NCBI GenBank assembly: GCA_964387935.1
Contig: CAYLZN010000245.1
Span: 1-9,057, forward strand
From: CAYLZN01 sp964387935
GTDB taxonomy: Bacteria > Acidobacteriota > Vicinamibacteria > Vicinamibacterales > JAFNAJ01
DNA: 9,057 bases
Direction: 5' to 3'
This document shows positions 1 to 5,472 of the stretch, piece after piece. Position 1 is the stretch's first letter. Each line of letters opens with the position of its first letter. The position numbers and the translations under genes were made by a program. The notes beneath the pieces are model-generated. The model was not told where the DNA came from. It did no database searches and saw only the letters and a program-made list of their open reading frames with translations.

Positions 1-2
1 CA

Positions 3-32
3 CGGGCCGGGAGTCCTGGGACTCCCGGCCCG
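3..32 (-). terminator. Strong GC hairpin downstream of the beta-barrel gene
   Basis: Positions 3-16 (CGGGCCGGGAGTCC) pair perfectly with 19-32, giving up to 14 uninterrupted base pairs around TG; in practice this is probably a 13-bp stem with a CTGG tetraloop. It begins about 21 nt past the stop codon of the minus-strand gene that ends at 54, the expected place for a rho-independent terminator of that gene. On the minus strand the U-tract would lie left of position 1, outside the window, so it cannot be checked. No T-run follows on the plus strand, which argues against it serving a plus-strand transcript. Confidence 0.6.
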
Positions 33-53
33 CTCGCGGCGTCGTGCGGCCCG

Positions 54-794
54 TCAGAAGCTGAAGCGCAGGGTCGCTCCCAGCGGGAACGCCCACCGGC
101 TGCCGCCGTCGTTGAGAGACTCCAGCCCGGTGCCGGCCAGCCCCTCCAGGTCCTGCAACTCGGTGTGGTAGCGAAGGCCGGCGGTCACGCCCAAGGCCAC
201 GCGCGGCGCCACCGCGAACAGCACGCCGAAGTCGCCGCCGAACGACGGGACGACAGACGAGTCGTAGAACGGCGTGTCGGCCAGCGTGACATTGGCCGCC
301 GGCACGGAGAACGTCGCCGGGATCTCGTCGATCCACTTGACGCCGGCCACGAGCGCGACAAACGGGTTGATCCCCGCGTCAGGGGCGAAGTGCATGCGAA
401 CGCCACCCTCGAGTCCACGGGTCGAGTAGTCGGAGAACTGGGCCCGCAGGTCGAGGCCGGCCACGTTGCCCACCGAGAGGTCGCTCGCCTCGGACTTTCC
501 ATAGGTGAAGTCGCCGAAGACCTCGAGGTTGCGCGAAACGCCGTAGGCCGCGCCCACGCGGAGGCCCAGACCGGTGTCGTAGACGTCCGAGTAGCTCCGC
601 GATTCGACCGTCGTCGGGAGGCCCAGCACGGTGCCGGTGCCGCCGCCGTGCACGTCGCCCGACAGGGGCAGGCCGGCGCCGCCGCTGACGCTCACCGAGA
701 ACGTCCCCTTCAGGCCGTCTCCCTGTGCGGACGCGGGGGACGAAGCGAGGGCCAGGGCGGCAGCGACTGCGAGAGTGGTCGTCGTATATCTCAT
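54..794 (-). CDS. Outer-membrane beta-barrel protein (porin-like/OmpA-like fold)
   Basis: A predicted 246-aa exported outer-membrane protein of unknown specific role. The start is the ATG at 794-792: it is followed by a clear signal peptide (residues 1-23, hydrophobic LAVAAALALASS, cleavage likely after A-S-A before Q24), and a GAGG Shine-Dalgarno sits 8 nt upstream. The frame is open farther up, to 893, but that extension would bury the signal peptide. The mature part is rich in Gly and alternating hydrophobic residues, with strand-like segments around 32-37, 76-84, 90-98, 113-121, 126-136, 144-154, 185-195, 199-212 and 234-246. It ends in R-F-S-F, the terminal aromatic typical of barrels inserted by the BAM machinery. 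The size fits an eight-stranded barrel of the broad outer-membrane beta-barrel domain class. It stands alone, divergent from the metallo-hydrolase gene, with a terminator-like hairpin behind it. The barrel call is fairly secure; the function is not known. Confidence 0.85.
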   Translation of the reverse strand: MRYTTTTLAVAAALALASSPASAQGDGLKGTFSVSVSGGAGLPLSGDVHGGGTGTVLGLPTTVESRSYSDVYDTGLGLRVGAAYGVSRNLEVFGDFTYGKSEASDLSVGNVAGLDLRAQFSDYSTRGLEGGVRMHFAPDAGINPFVALVAGVKWIDEIPATFSVPAANVTLADTPFYDSSVVPSFGGDFGVLFAVAPRVALGVTAGLRYHTELQDLEGLAGTGLESLNDGGSRWAFPLGATLRFSF

Positions 795-815
795 GATGGG
801 AACCTCTTTCAGCGT

Positions 816-837
816 TGTGACAATTTGTGTCATCACA
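816..837. promoter_or_regulatory. Candidate operator: nested inverted repeats upstream of the barrel gene
   Basis: An AT-richer patch 22-43 bp upstream of the barrel start holds two nested inverted repeats. The outer arms are TGTGA (816-820) and TCACA (833-837), 12 bp apart; the inner arms are TGACA (818-822) and TGTCA (828-832), 5 bp apart. The outer arms match CRP half-sites, but the spacing is 12 instead of 6, so a CRP site is not claimed. Its position just in front of the ribosome binding site of the minus-strand gene suits a repressor operator. This is inference; no regulator gene lies in the window. Confidence 0.35.
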
Positions 838-903
838 CGTAAATGCCGGGCATCGCGCTCCACGGCGTCAACGACAGGAAAGACGCCCGCCACCCCCCCG
901 AGG

Positions 904-932
904 TTTCCGGTTGCCGCCGGCTGCGCTACACT
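904..932 (+). promoter_or_regulatory. Possible promoter for the metallo-hydrolase gene
   Basis: TTTCCG (904-909) and TACACT (927-932) are separated by exactly 17 bp and would start transcription near 939, leaving a leader of about 47 nt before the GTG at 986. The -10 matches the sigma-70 consensus at four of six positions, the -35 at only three. It is the best-placed candidate between the two divergent genes, but weak. Confidence 0.3.
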
Positions 933-985
933 ACGCGGCGCGACGTCGCCGGCCCATGCGCGGCCGGGCCCAAGGAGGGTTGTCC

Positions 986-2221
986 GTGGCCACCACCCGC
1001 CGTGAGTTCCTCACCTCTTCCTCACTCGCCCTGCTCGGCGCCGTCCCGGCGACACGGACGCTGTTTGCGCAGACGCCGACGGCGCCGGCTCCGCCGCAGA
1101 CCGCCTTCACGACGGTGCGCGGCACGGTCGGCACGTTCACCGGCCAGGGAGGAACGATCGGCTGGCACATCGCTCCGGACGGCGTCGTCGTGGTGGACGC
1201 CCAGATGCCCGTCACCGCGAAGATCTGCCTGGACGGCGTGACCCAGCGAAGCGCCGGGCGCCGGATCGACCGCCTGGTCAACACGCATCATCACTGGGAC
1301 CACACCGCCGGCAACGGGGTGTTCAAGGATGCGGTCGCGAAGATCCTCGCGCACGCGAACGTCCCCGGGCTGCAGAAGGCCGCCGCGGCCGCACAGGCGC
1401 CTCAGCCGGGCATGCCCGGCCCGAACGACCAGGTCTACGCGACGGCCACCTACACGGATACCTGGCGGGAGGACGTGGGCAAGGAGGTGCTGGCCCTCGA
1501 GTACTACGGTCCCGCCCATACCGGCGGCGACAGCGTCGTCACCTTCGAGAAGGCCAACGTCGTGCACATGGGCGACCTGGTGTTCAACCGCCGGCACCCG
1601 TTCATCGATCGTCCCGGCGGCGCGTCGATCGCCGGGTGGATCACGGTGCTCGAGCACACGATCAAGGACCACGGGGCCGACACGATCTACATCTTCGGGC
1701 ACGCCGGCCCGAAGTTCCCGGTCACGGGATCCCGTGCGGACCTTGCTTACATGCGCGACTACCTCACGGCGCTGACCGAGTACGTGCAGACCGCGATGAA
1801 GGCTGGGGGGTCCCGTGACGTCATCATCAAGCGCACGGACGTCCTCAAGGGATTCGAGGATCACGGCCCGCTGATCGAGCGGGTGCTCACCGCGGCCCAC
1901 GACGAACTGGCCGGGACGACCCCCAGCGCCGCGAGCGGCTCGATCGCAGGACGCTGGAACGCCGTCGCGTACTACGACAGCCAGGTGCCCTTCACGCTGG
2001 ACCTCAAGCTCGAGGGCGCGAAGGTGGTGGGCACGATCGCGACGATGGAGGGAAGCGCGGACCTGCGGAGCGCGACGTGGGAGAACGACACGCTCACGTT
2101 CGATACGACCTACATGAACGCGGCGGTCGTGATGAAGGCCTCGCTCAAGGACGGCGTCCTCGCCGGCACGTGGAGCTACAACGGCGGCGAGGCCAGCGGT
2201 CGGTGGGAAGCGAAGCGCTGA
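986..2221 (+). CDS. Tat-exported metallo-beta-lactamase-fold hydrolase with extra C-terminal beta domain
   Basis: A 411-aa predicted periplasmic metal-dependent hydrolase. The start is taken as GTG at 986 because AAGGAGG (972-978) lies 7 nt upstream and the protein then opens with a twin-arginine signal, T-T-R-R-E-F-L (residues 3-9), a hydrophobic stretch (11-22) and a likely cleavage near A28. Upstream in-frame ATGs at 827 and 956 lie before this ribosome binding site and would bury the Tat motif. The metallo-beta-lactamase domain covers roughly 45-260, with the full dinuclear zinc ligand set: H101-x-H103-x-D105-H106, H178 (in AHTGGDS), D197 (in HMGDL) and H239 (in GHAGP). Residues 322-411 form a separate beta-rich domain (GRWNAVAYYD to SGRWEAKR), resembling the small lipocalin-like tails common in acidobacterial exported proteins. 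The substrate is unknown: the ligand set is shared by beta-lactamases, lactonases and glyoxalase II-like enzymes, so resistance should not be assumed. It stands alone, with the next gene convergent at its end. Confidence 0.88.
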   Translation: MATTRREFLTSSSLALLGAVPATRTLFAQTPTAPAPPQTAFTTVRGTVGTFTGQGGTIGWHIAPDGVVVVDAQMPVTAKICLDGVTQRSAGRRIDRLVNTHHHWDHTAGNGVFKDAVAKILAHANVPGLQKAAAAAQAPQPGMPGPNDQVYATATYTDTWREDVGKEVLALEYYGPAHTGGDSVVTFEKANVVHMGDLVFNRRHPFIDRPGGASIAGWITVLEHTIKDHGADTIYIFGHAGPKFPVTGSRADLAYMRDYLTALTEYVQTAMKAGGSRDVIIKRTDVLKGFEDHGPLIERVLTAAHDELAGTTPSAASGSIAGRWNAVAYYDSQVPFTLDLKLEGAKVVGTIATMEGSADLRSATWENDTLTFDTTYMNAAVVMKASLKDGVLAGTWSYNGGEASGRWEAKR

Positions 2222-2222
2222 A

Positions 2223-2456
2223 TCAGGCCGCGCTGGCGGAAACCAGGCCCCAGCCGCGCGATTCGAGACCTCCCTGCCACGTCCGAGCCTGCTGAGTCAG
2301 AGCGTCCCAGGTCTCGAACATCCGCGAGATCAGCGGGCGCTCGTTGATCAGGTAGCGAAGCTCGATGCCAAGCGGATGCTGGGCGACCACGCACTGCGCG
2401 GCGTCGCCGTCTCGGCTCATGGTCCAGAGATGCGTGGCGCTGAGGGTGTGTTCCAT
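2223..2456 (-). CDS. Small conserved-looking protein of unknown function
   Basis: A 77-aa protein starting at the ATG at 2456-2454; a GTG at 2477 would add seven residues. Neither start has a clear Shine-Dalgarno. I do not recognise a named family, but the composition is protein-like rather than the Arg/Pro/Ala-rich pattern of shadow frames. It has H9-L-W-T near the start, a single Cys (C22), the phrase HPLGIELR (27-34), a helical stretch (W50-W60) and L-E-S-R-G-W-G at 64-70. No signal peptide or membrane segment is visible, so it is probably cytosolic. Its stop lies one nucleotide from the stop of the convergent metallo-hydrolase, so the two transcripts would overlap tail to tail. I recall similar short acidobacterial proteins with HLW and RGW at their ends, but this is memory, not a search result. 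Confidence 0.6.
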   Translation of the reverse strand: MEHTLSATHLWTMSRDGDAAQCVVAQHPLGIELRYLINERPLISRMFETWDALTQQARTWQGGLESRGWGLVSASAA

Positions 2457-2519
2457 GGCGGTTCCCAGGACATGCACGGTCCGGTTCCGATCGATAGCTC
2501 AGAGTGTCGGGTGCCCAGT

Positions 2520-2558
2520 GCCGCGGGCCGCAAGCCGCGGGCCGCGGGCCGCAAGCCG
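2520..2558. repeat. Short GC-rich tandem direct repeat
   Basis: The 18-bp unit GCCGCGGGCCGCAAGCCG occurs at 2520-2537 and again at 2541-2558, a period of 21 bp, with the 3 bp between (CGG) continuing the same GC-rich pattern. It lies in the 238-bp gap (2457-2694) between the divergent small gene and the RGF/GY-repeat gene. The unit also contains the palindrome CCGCGG. It resembles low-complexity intergenic repeats that expand by slippage; no function is visible. The rest of the gap holds no gene I can support. Confidence 0.6.
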
Positions 2559-2694
2559 ATTGGACTGGCTGCCCCCTGCCGAGGACGACCGAGTCGTGGC
2601 GACACTCATCAGGAACGCGCATCTGGCCGCGCGGTCGTTGGCACATGGCTTGAAGCTTTCCTCGGCGTCAGGCCTGCCAGTTGGAGGACGCACG

Positions 2695-3081
2695 ATGCGC
2701 GCGCGTCGATCGCTCAGAGTGGCCCTGGTGGCGATCATGTTGGGGCTCCTGCCGTCGAGCCGCACCGAAGCGCAATGGGGTGCCCAGCTCCCGCCCCCGG
2801 GACCAGGCTGGACCCACGGGGCCCCGCGGTACGCCTTCGATCGCGGGTTCCACGAGGGCTACGAGGAGGGCCTGCGGGCCGGACGACGCGGCAATCCATA
2901 CGACCCGTACCGCGAGCGGGACTACCGACGGGCCGATCGGGGCTACGACCGGCGCTTCGGCTCCCGCGAGGGGTATCGGTGGGACTTCCGACGCGGTTTC
3001 GAGGCCGGCTATGCCCGCGGCTTCGGAGAGGGTCGAAGGGCGTACCGCTACGGTCCCTGGGGCGGTCCGCGCTGGCCGTGA
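2695..3081 (+). CDS. Small exported protein with two RGF-x-x-GY repeats
   Basis: A 128-aa secreted protein of unknown function. The ATG at 2695 is fixed by GGAGG at 2683-2687, 7 nt upstream, and by the signal peptide it begins (charged MRARRSLR, then VALVAIMLGLLPSS, cleavage probably after T-E-A26 or Q27). The frame is open back to 2365, but that part lacks a ribosome binding site. The mature part is very basic and aromatic (Arg, Tyr, Gly, Phe). It contains two copies of a motif of the form R-G-F-x-x-G-Y-x-x-G-x-x-x-G, at 50-63 and 100-113. Between them is a tyrosine/arginine-rich linker with D-x-x-Y-R-x-A-D-x-G-Y-D-R-R-F-G-S-R (76-91). The same overall layout recurs, as I remember it, in unnamed small acidobacterial proteins. 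The glycine-x3-glycine spacing could suit helix packing, or the basic Tyr-rich chain could bind polyanions or the cell wall; neither is shown. Confidence 0.78.
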   Translation: MRARRSLRVALVAIMLGLLPSSRTEAQWGAQLPPPGPGWTHGAPRYAFDRGFHEGYEEGLRAGRRGNPYDPYRERDYRRADRGYDRRFGSREGYRWDFRRGFEAGYARGFGEGRRAYRYGPWGGPRWP

Positions 3082-3120
3082 CCGCTCGGGATCGGCCGCT
3101 TCCGCAAGCCGTGCGACGCG

Positions 3121-3771
3121 TCACTCGGTGCGAAGGGCCATCAGGGGGCTGACCTTCGCCGCACGCAGCGCCGGTAGCGCGCTGGCCAATGCCGCGACGC
3201 TGGACAGCAGCAGCGAGACACTGCCGAACGTGAGCGGGTCGCCCGGGCGGACCTCGTACAGCAGCGCCCCCAGCAACTGCGACAGGCCGAGCGCCGCGGT
3301 CGAGCCGAGTGTGATTCCGAGCAGGGTCAACGCAAGGCCCTGCCTCAGGATCATGCGCACGACCGCGTGTTCGTGGGCCCCGAGGGCAAGGCGAATCCCG
3401 ATCTCGTGGGTGCGTTGCGAGACCGCATAGGCGAGCACGCCGTAGAGACCCACGGCAGCCAGCACCACTGCGATGGCCGCAAACGTGCCGAGCAGGAAAC
3501 CGGTCAGGCGAGGGGTGGCCAGCGCCGTCGACACAACGTCGCGCATCGGGCGAATGCTGGCCACGGGCACGTTGGGATCCAGCGCACGTACCGCCCGTCT
3601 CACGGGCTCCGCCAGGGCCATGGGCTCCCCGTTGGCCCTGACCACGAGAAACGCATTGCGAACTAGGTTACCCCCCGTGACGACGTGCCACTGGCTGTGC
3701 GGAATGTAGAACTTCTCTTTCACAACGCCGGTGACCCCGTTGTGGCGCTCGTCTGCGACGATGCCGACCAC
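3121..3771 (-). CDS. C-terminal fragment of the ADOP permease
   Basis: 216 codons from a GTG at 3771-3769, although this is probably not a true start: the frame continues upstream through family sequence (V-G-N-A-R-N-P-W-V-Q) and no Shine-Dalgarno precedes it. It holds the end of the second MacB_PCD domain (residues 1-85, with K-E-K-F-Y-I-P-H) and the last FtsX unit. That unit has segment 90-115, the cytoplasmic coupling loop S-Q-R-T-H-E-I-G-I-R-L-A-L-G-A at 118-132, and segments at about 146-170 and 180-200. The ending S-P-L-M-A-L-R-T-E is the classic C-terminus of these permeases. Alone it would make a half-module without partners. It ends facing the RGF/GY-repeat gene, 39 nt away. Confidence 0.6.
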   Translation of the reverse strand: MVGIVADERHNGVTGVVKEKFYIPHSQWHVVTGGNLVRNAFLVVRANGEPMALAEPVRRAVRALDPNVPVASIRPMRDVVSTALATPRLTGFLLGTFAAIAVVLAAVGLYGVLAYAVSQRTHEIGIRLALGAHEHAVVRMILRQGLALTLLGITLGSTAALGLSQLLGALLYEVRPGDPLTFGSVSLLLSSVAALASALPALRAAKVSPLMALRTE

Positions 3772-5417
3772 CTGGACCCAGGGGTTTCGCGCGTTCCCGA
3801 CACGATCTGCCAGTCACCCTTGGCGCCCCGGCCCGGGCTCTCCTCGTAGCCCTCGATATCGAGTCCCCAATCCCCGATCGTCGTCGCGAGTGGGAGCGCC
3901 CGCACGACGCCAGCCGCGCGGACGCCGGGCAGGCTCCGCACGTGGTCCATCAGCTGCGCGTAGTAGTCGACCACCCGTTCCGGCGTGTCGTATTTCGTCG
4001 CCGGCACCGCGAGGCGCAGCGTCAGGACTCGAGACGGCTCGAAGCCGAGATCGACGCGTCCCAGGGCCGACAGGCTCCGGATCATCAGGCCTGCCCCCAC
4101 CACGAGCACCATCGCCAGTGCGACCTCAGCGACCACGATCGCGGCACGAAGCCGCTGGCGCGATCGACCGGGGCTGGACTGGTGACTGCCCTCACGCAGT
4201 GACTCGACGAGGTCCAACCCACGCGTCCGCAGTGCAGGCACCAGCCCGAACAGCACGGTCGCGACGCCACCGGCGAGCAGCGTGAAGAGGACAACGGAGC
4301 GGTCGAGGCGAAGGGGATCCAGTGGAGGCAAGCTCGCAGGATCGATCGCCCTGAGAAGTCGAAGCGCCGTCGCGGCCAGCCCGAGGCCCGCGATCGCCCC
4401 GACGGTCGCCAGGACGAGGCTCTCGGTCAACAACTGGCGTACGAGGCGACCCGGGGCCGCGCCCATCGCCGTTCGCAGGGCCATTTCGCGCAGCCGGACA
4501 TCGCCGCGGACCAGAAGGAGGTTCGCCACGTTCGAACAGGCAATCAGCAGCAAGAATCCCGCGGCCCCCATGAGCAGCCACATCGCTGGTCGCAGGTGGC
4601 CGCGAATCTCCTCGTCGAGCGGCACCGCGAAGGCGGAGAACTGCATGGCCGCTGGATAGAGTCCCTCGTTCGTCATCTGCTGCGTCAGCGCCTGCAGTTC
4701 GTCGGTGGCCGCGGCCGCCGTCTGCCCGGGTGCGAGCACAGCAGCGCCGTAGTATCCGTGACTCCCCCGCTCCAGCGCATTCAGATCGAACTGCACCGGG
4801 CGCCACAACTCGGTCGGTTCGGCAGCGTCCACCGTGAAATCCGTCGGCAGGCGAAACCCGTCCGGCATGACGCCGACGATCTCCACCGGTTCGTCATCGA
4901 GCGTGATCTTGCGACCCACGATCGCCGGGTCCCCGCCGTAGCGCGCCTGCCAGACGCGGTATCCGAGCACCGCCACGGGCGGACCGTTCGGGACGTCCTC
5001 TTCGGTACGGAACACGCGCCCGAGCCGCGGCCGGACGCCCAGCACGTCGAACGTGTTCGCGGTGAGCAGGCCCACGCCGAGCCGCACGGGATCGCCGTCA
5101 CCTGTCAGGTTCTGCTGGCCCGTCGTCCAGGCCGCGACCGCGACGAGCGTCTTGCTGAGGCGGCGGTAGTCCGCTACTTCCTGGCTGGAGAGCCATGTCT
5201 TGTCGAAGCTCACCCAGCGGCTCCACAGCATCACTCGGCGTTCCGGTTCCTCGTATGGGAGCGGGGACATCAGGACGCTCCTGACGACGGTGAAGATCGC
5301 CGAGGTCGCTCCGATGCCAAGCGCGAGCGTGGCGAGAGCGGCCAGGGCGAACCCGGGACTCTTGATCAACCCACGCAGTCCCGTCCGAACGTCCTGGCTC
5401 ACGCCTTCGAAGATCAT
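3720..5417 (-). CDS. N-terminal fragment of the ADOP permease
   Basis: 565 codons from the ATG at 5417-5415 to the premature stop at 3720. Visible domains: a short cytoplasmic start (D-V-R-T-G-L-R-G-L-I-K-S-P-G-F), transmembrane segment 1 (about 22-48, with the family phrase LALGIGATSAIF), a first periplasmic MacB_PCD domain (about 55-270), an FtsX core with segments near 278-303, 329-356 and 375-396, and the start of the second module (membrane segment 425-448, then the second periplasmic domain from 449). Residues 541-565 (after W-Q-I-V-S) are out-of-frame tail. The N-terminal permease prefix domain found in many ADOPs is absent from this start. An ATG at 5474 would add R-R-Q-L-R-R-R-L-F-R-Q, but it overlaps the divergent gene's start codon, so 5417 was preferred. 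The upstream GCGGGC is only a weak ribosome binding site. Confidence 0.7.
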   Translation of the reverse strand: MIFEGVSQDVRTGLRGLIKSPGFALAALATLALGIGATSAIFTVVRSVLMSPLPYEEPERRVMLWSRWVSFDKTWLSSQEVADYRRLSKTLVAVAAWTTGQQNLTGDGDPVRLGVGLLTANTFDVLGVRPRLGRVFRTEEDVPNGPPVAVLGYRVWQARYGGDPAIVGRKITLDDEPVEIVGVMPDGFRLPTDFTVDAAEPTELWRPVQFDLNALERGSHGYYGAAVLAPGQTAAAATDELQALTQQMTNEGLYPAAMQFSAFAVPLDEEIRGHLRPAMWLLMGAAGFLLLIACSNVANLLLVRGDVRLREMALRTAMGAAPGRLVRQLLTESLVLATVGAIAGLGLAATALRLLRAIDPASLPPLDPLRLDRSVVLFTLLAGGVATVLFGLVPALRTRGLDLVESLREGSHQSSPGRSRQRLRAAIVVAEVALAMVLVVGAGLMIRSLSALGRVDLGFEPSRVLTLRLAVPATKYDTPERVVDYYAQLMDHVRSLPGVRAAGVVRALPLATTIGDWGLDIEGYEESPGRGAKGDWQIVSGTRETPGSRWSASSQTSATTGSPAL

Positions 5418-5457
5418 GTGCCCGCTTTGACGGAAAAGCCTGCGGCGGAGTTGCCGA

Positions 5458-5465
5458 CGTATACT
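5458..5465. promoter_or_regulatory. Candidate bidirectional promoter core (GTATAC) between divergent starts
   Basis: The palindrome GTATAC at 5459-5464 gives a -10-like hexamer on both strands: TATACT (5460-5465) rightward and TATACG (5463-5458) leftward. Rightward, TATACT ends 7 nt before the ATG at 5473, so transcription would start at or next to the start codon, giving a leaderless mRNA; this fits the lack of a well-spaced Shine-Dalgarno there. Leftward, initiation near 5451 would leave about 34 nt before the permease ATG at 5417. No good -35 hexamer is visible at 17 bp on either side. This is inference from motif position only. Confidence 0.35.
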
Positions 5466-5472
5466 CACGCGC

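Larger units (their letters stand above)
3121..5417 (-). pseudogene. Broken ADOP-type ABC permease (MacB/FtsX family), frameshift with internal deletion
   Basis: Read as one gene, this is an acidobacterial-type orphan permease with two MacB_PCD-FtsX modules and no ATPase of its own. The 5' part (5417-3720) and 3' part (3771-3121) are in different frames. Near 3794-3804 the first frame reads G-D-W-Q-I-V-S and then becomes nonsense, while the other frame reads V-G-N-A-R-N-P-W-V-Q-V-V-G-I-V, the usual later family segment. In relatives these two points are separated by about 50 residues (a PGYF-type segment, an acquired-Asp region, and an N-x-x-x-A-x-x-x-W-P-G segment). That block is absent, so the lesion is best explained by a deletion whose length is not a multiple of three. 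Everything else looks intact, suggesting a recent event or an assembly error. Without repair the protein would lack its last FtsX transmembrane module, and a functional transporter is unlikely. Confidence 0.82.

Noticed and set aside
816..837. CRP binding site
   Set aside because: Half-sites TGTGA and TCACA are present but 12 bp apart rather than 6.
827..985. N-terminal extension of the metallo-hydrolase from the ATG at 827 or 956
   Set aside because: It lies upstream of the strong AAGGAGG at 972-978 and would bury the Tat signal; the extension is Arg/Pro-rich, typical of non-coding GC-rich DNA.
1022..1900. 292-codon open frame on the minus strand
   Set aside because: Antisense shadow of the metallo-hydrolase, whose catalytic motifs prove the plus-strand frame; composition is Arg/Val/Asp/Gly-biased with no domain.
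986..2221. Antibiotic-resistance metallo-beta-lactamase
   Set aside because: The fold and ligands are shared by many unrelated hydrolases; the extra domain and lack of a resistance context give no support for a beta-lactam substrate.
2365..2694. Upstream extension of the RGF/GY-repeat protein
   Set aside because: The ATG at 2695 has a good GGAGG and starts a signal peptide; the upstream part runs through the GC repeat and the antisense of the small gene.
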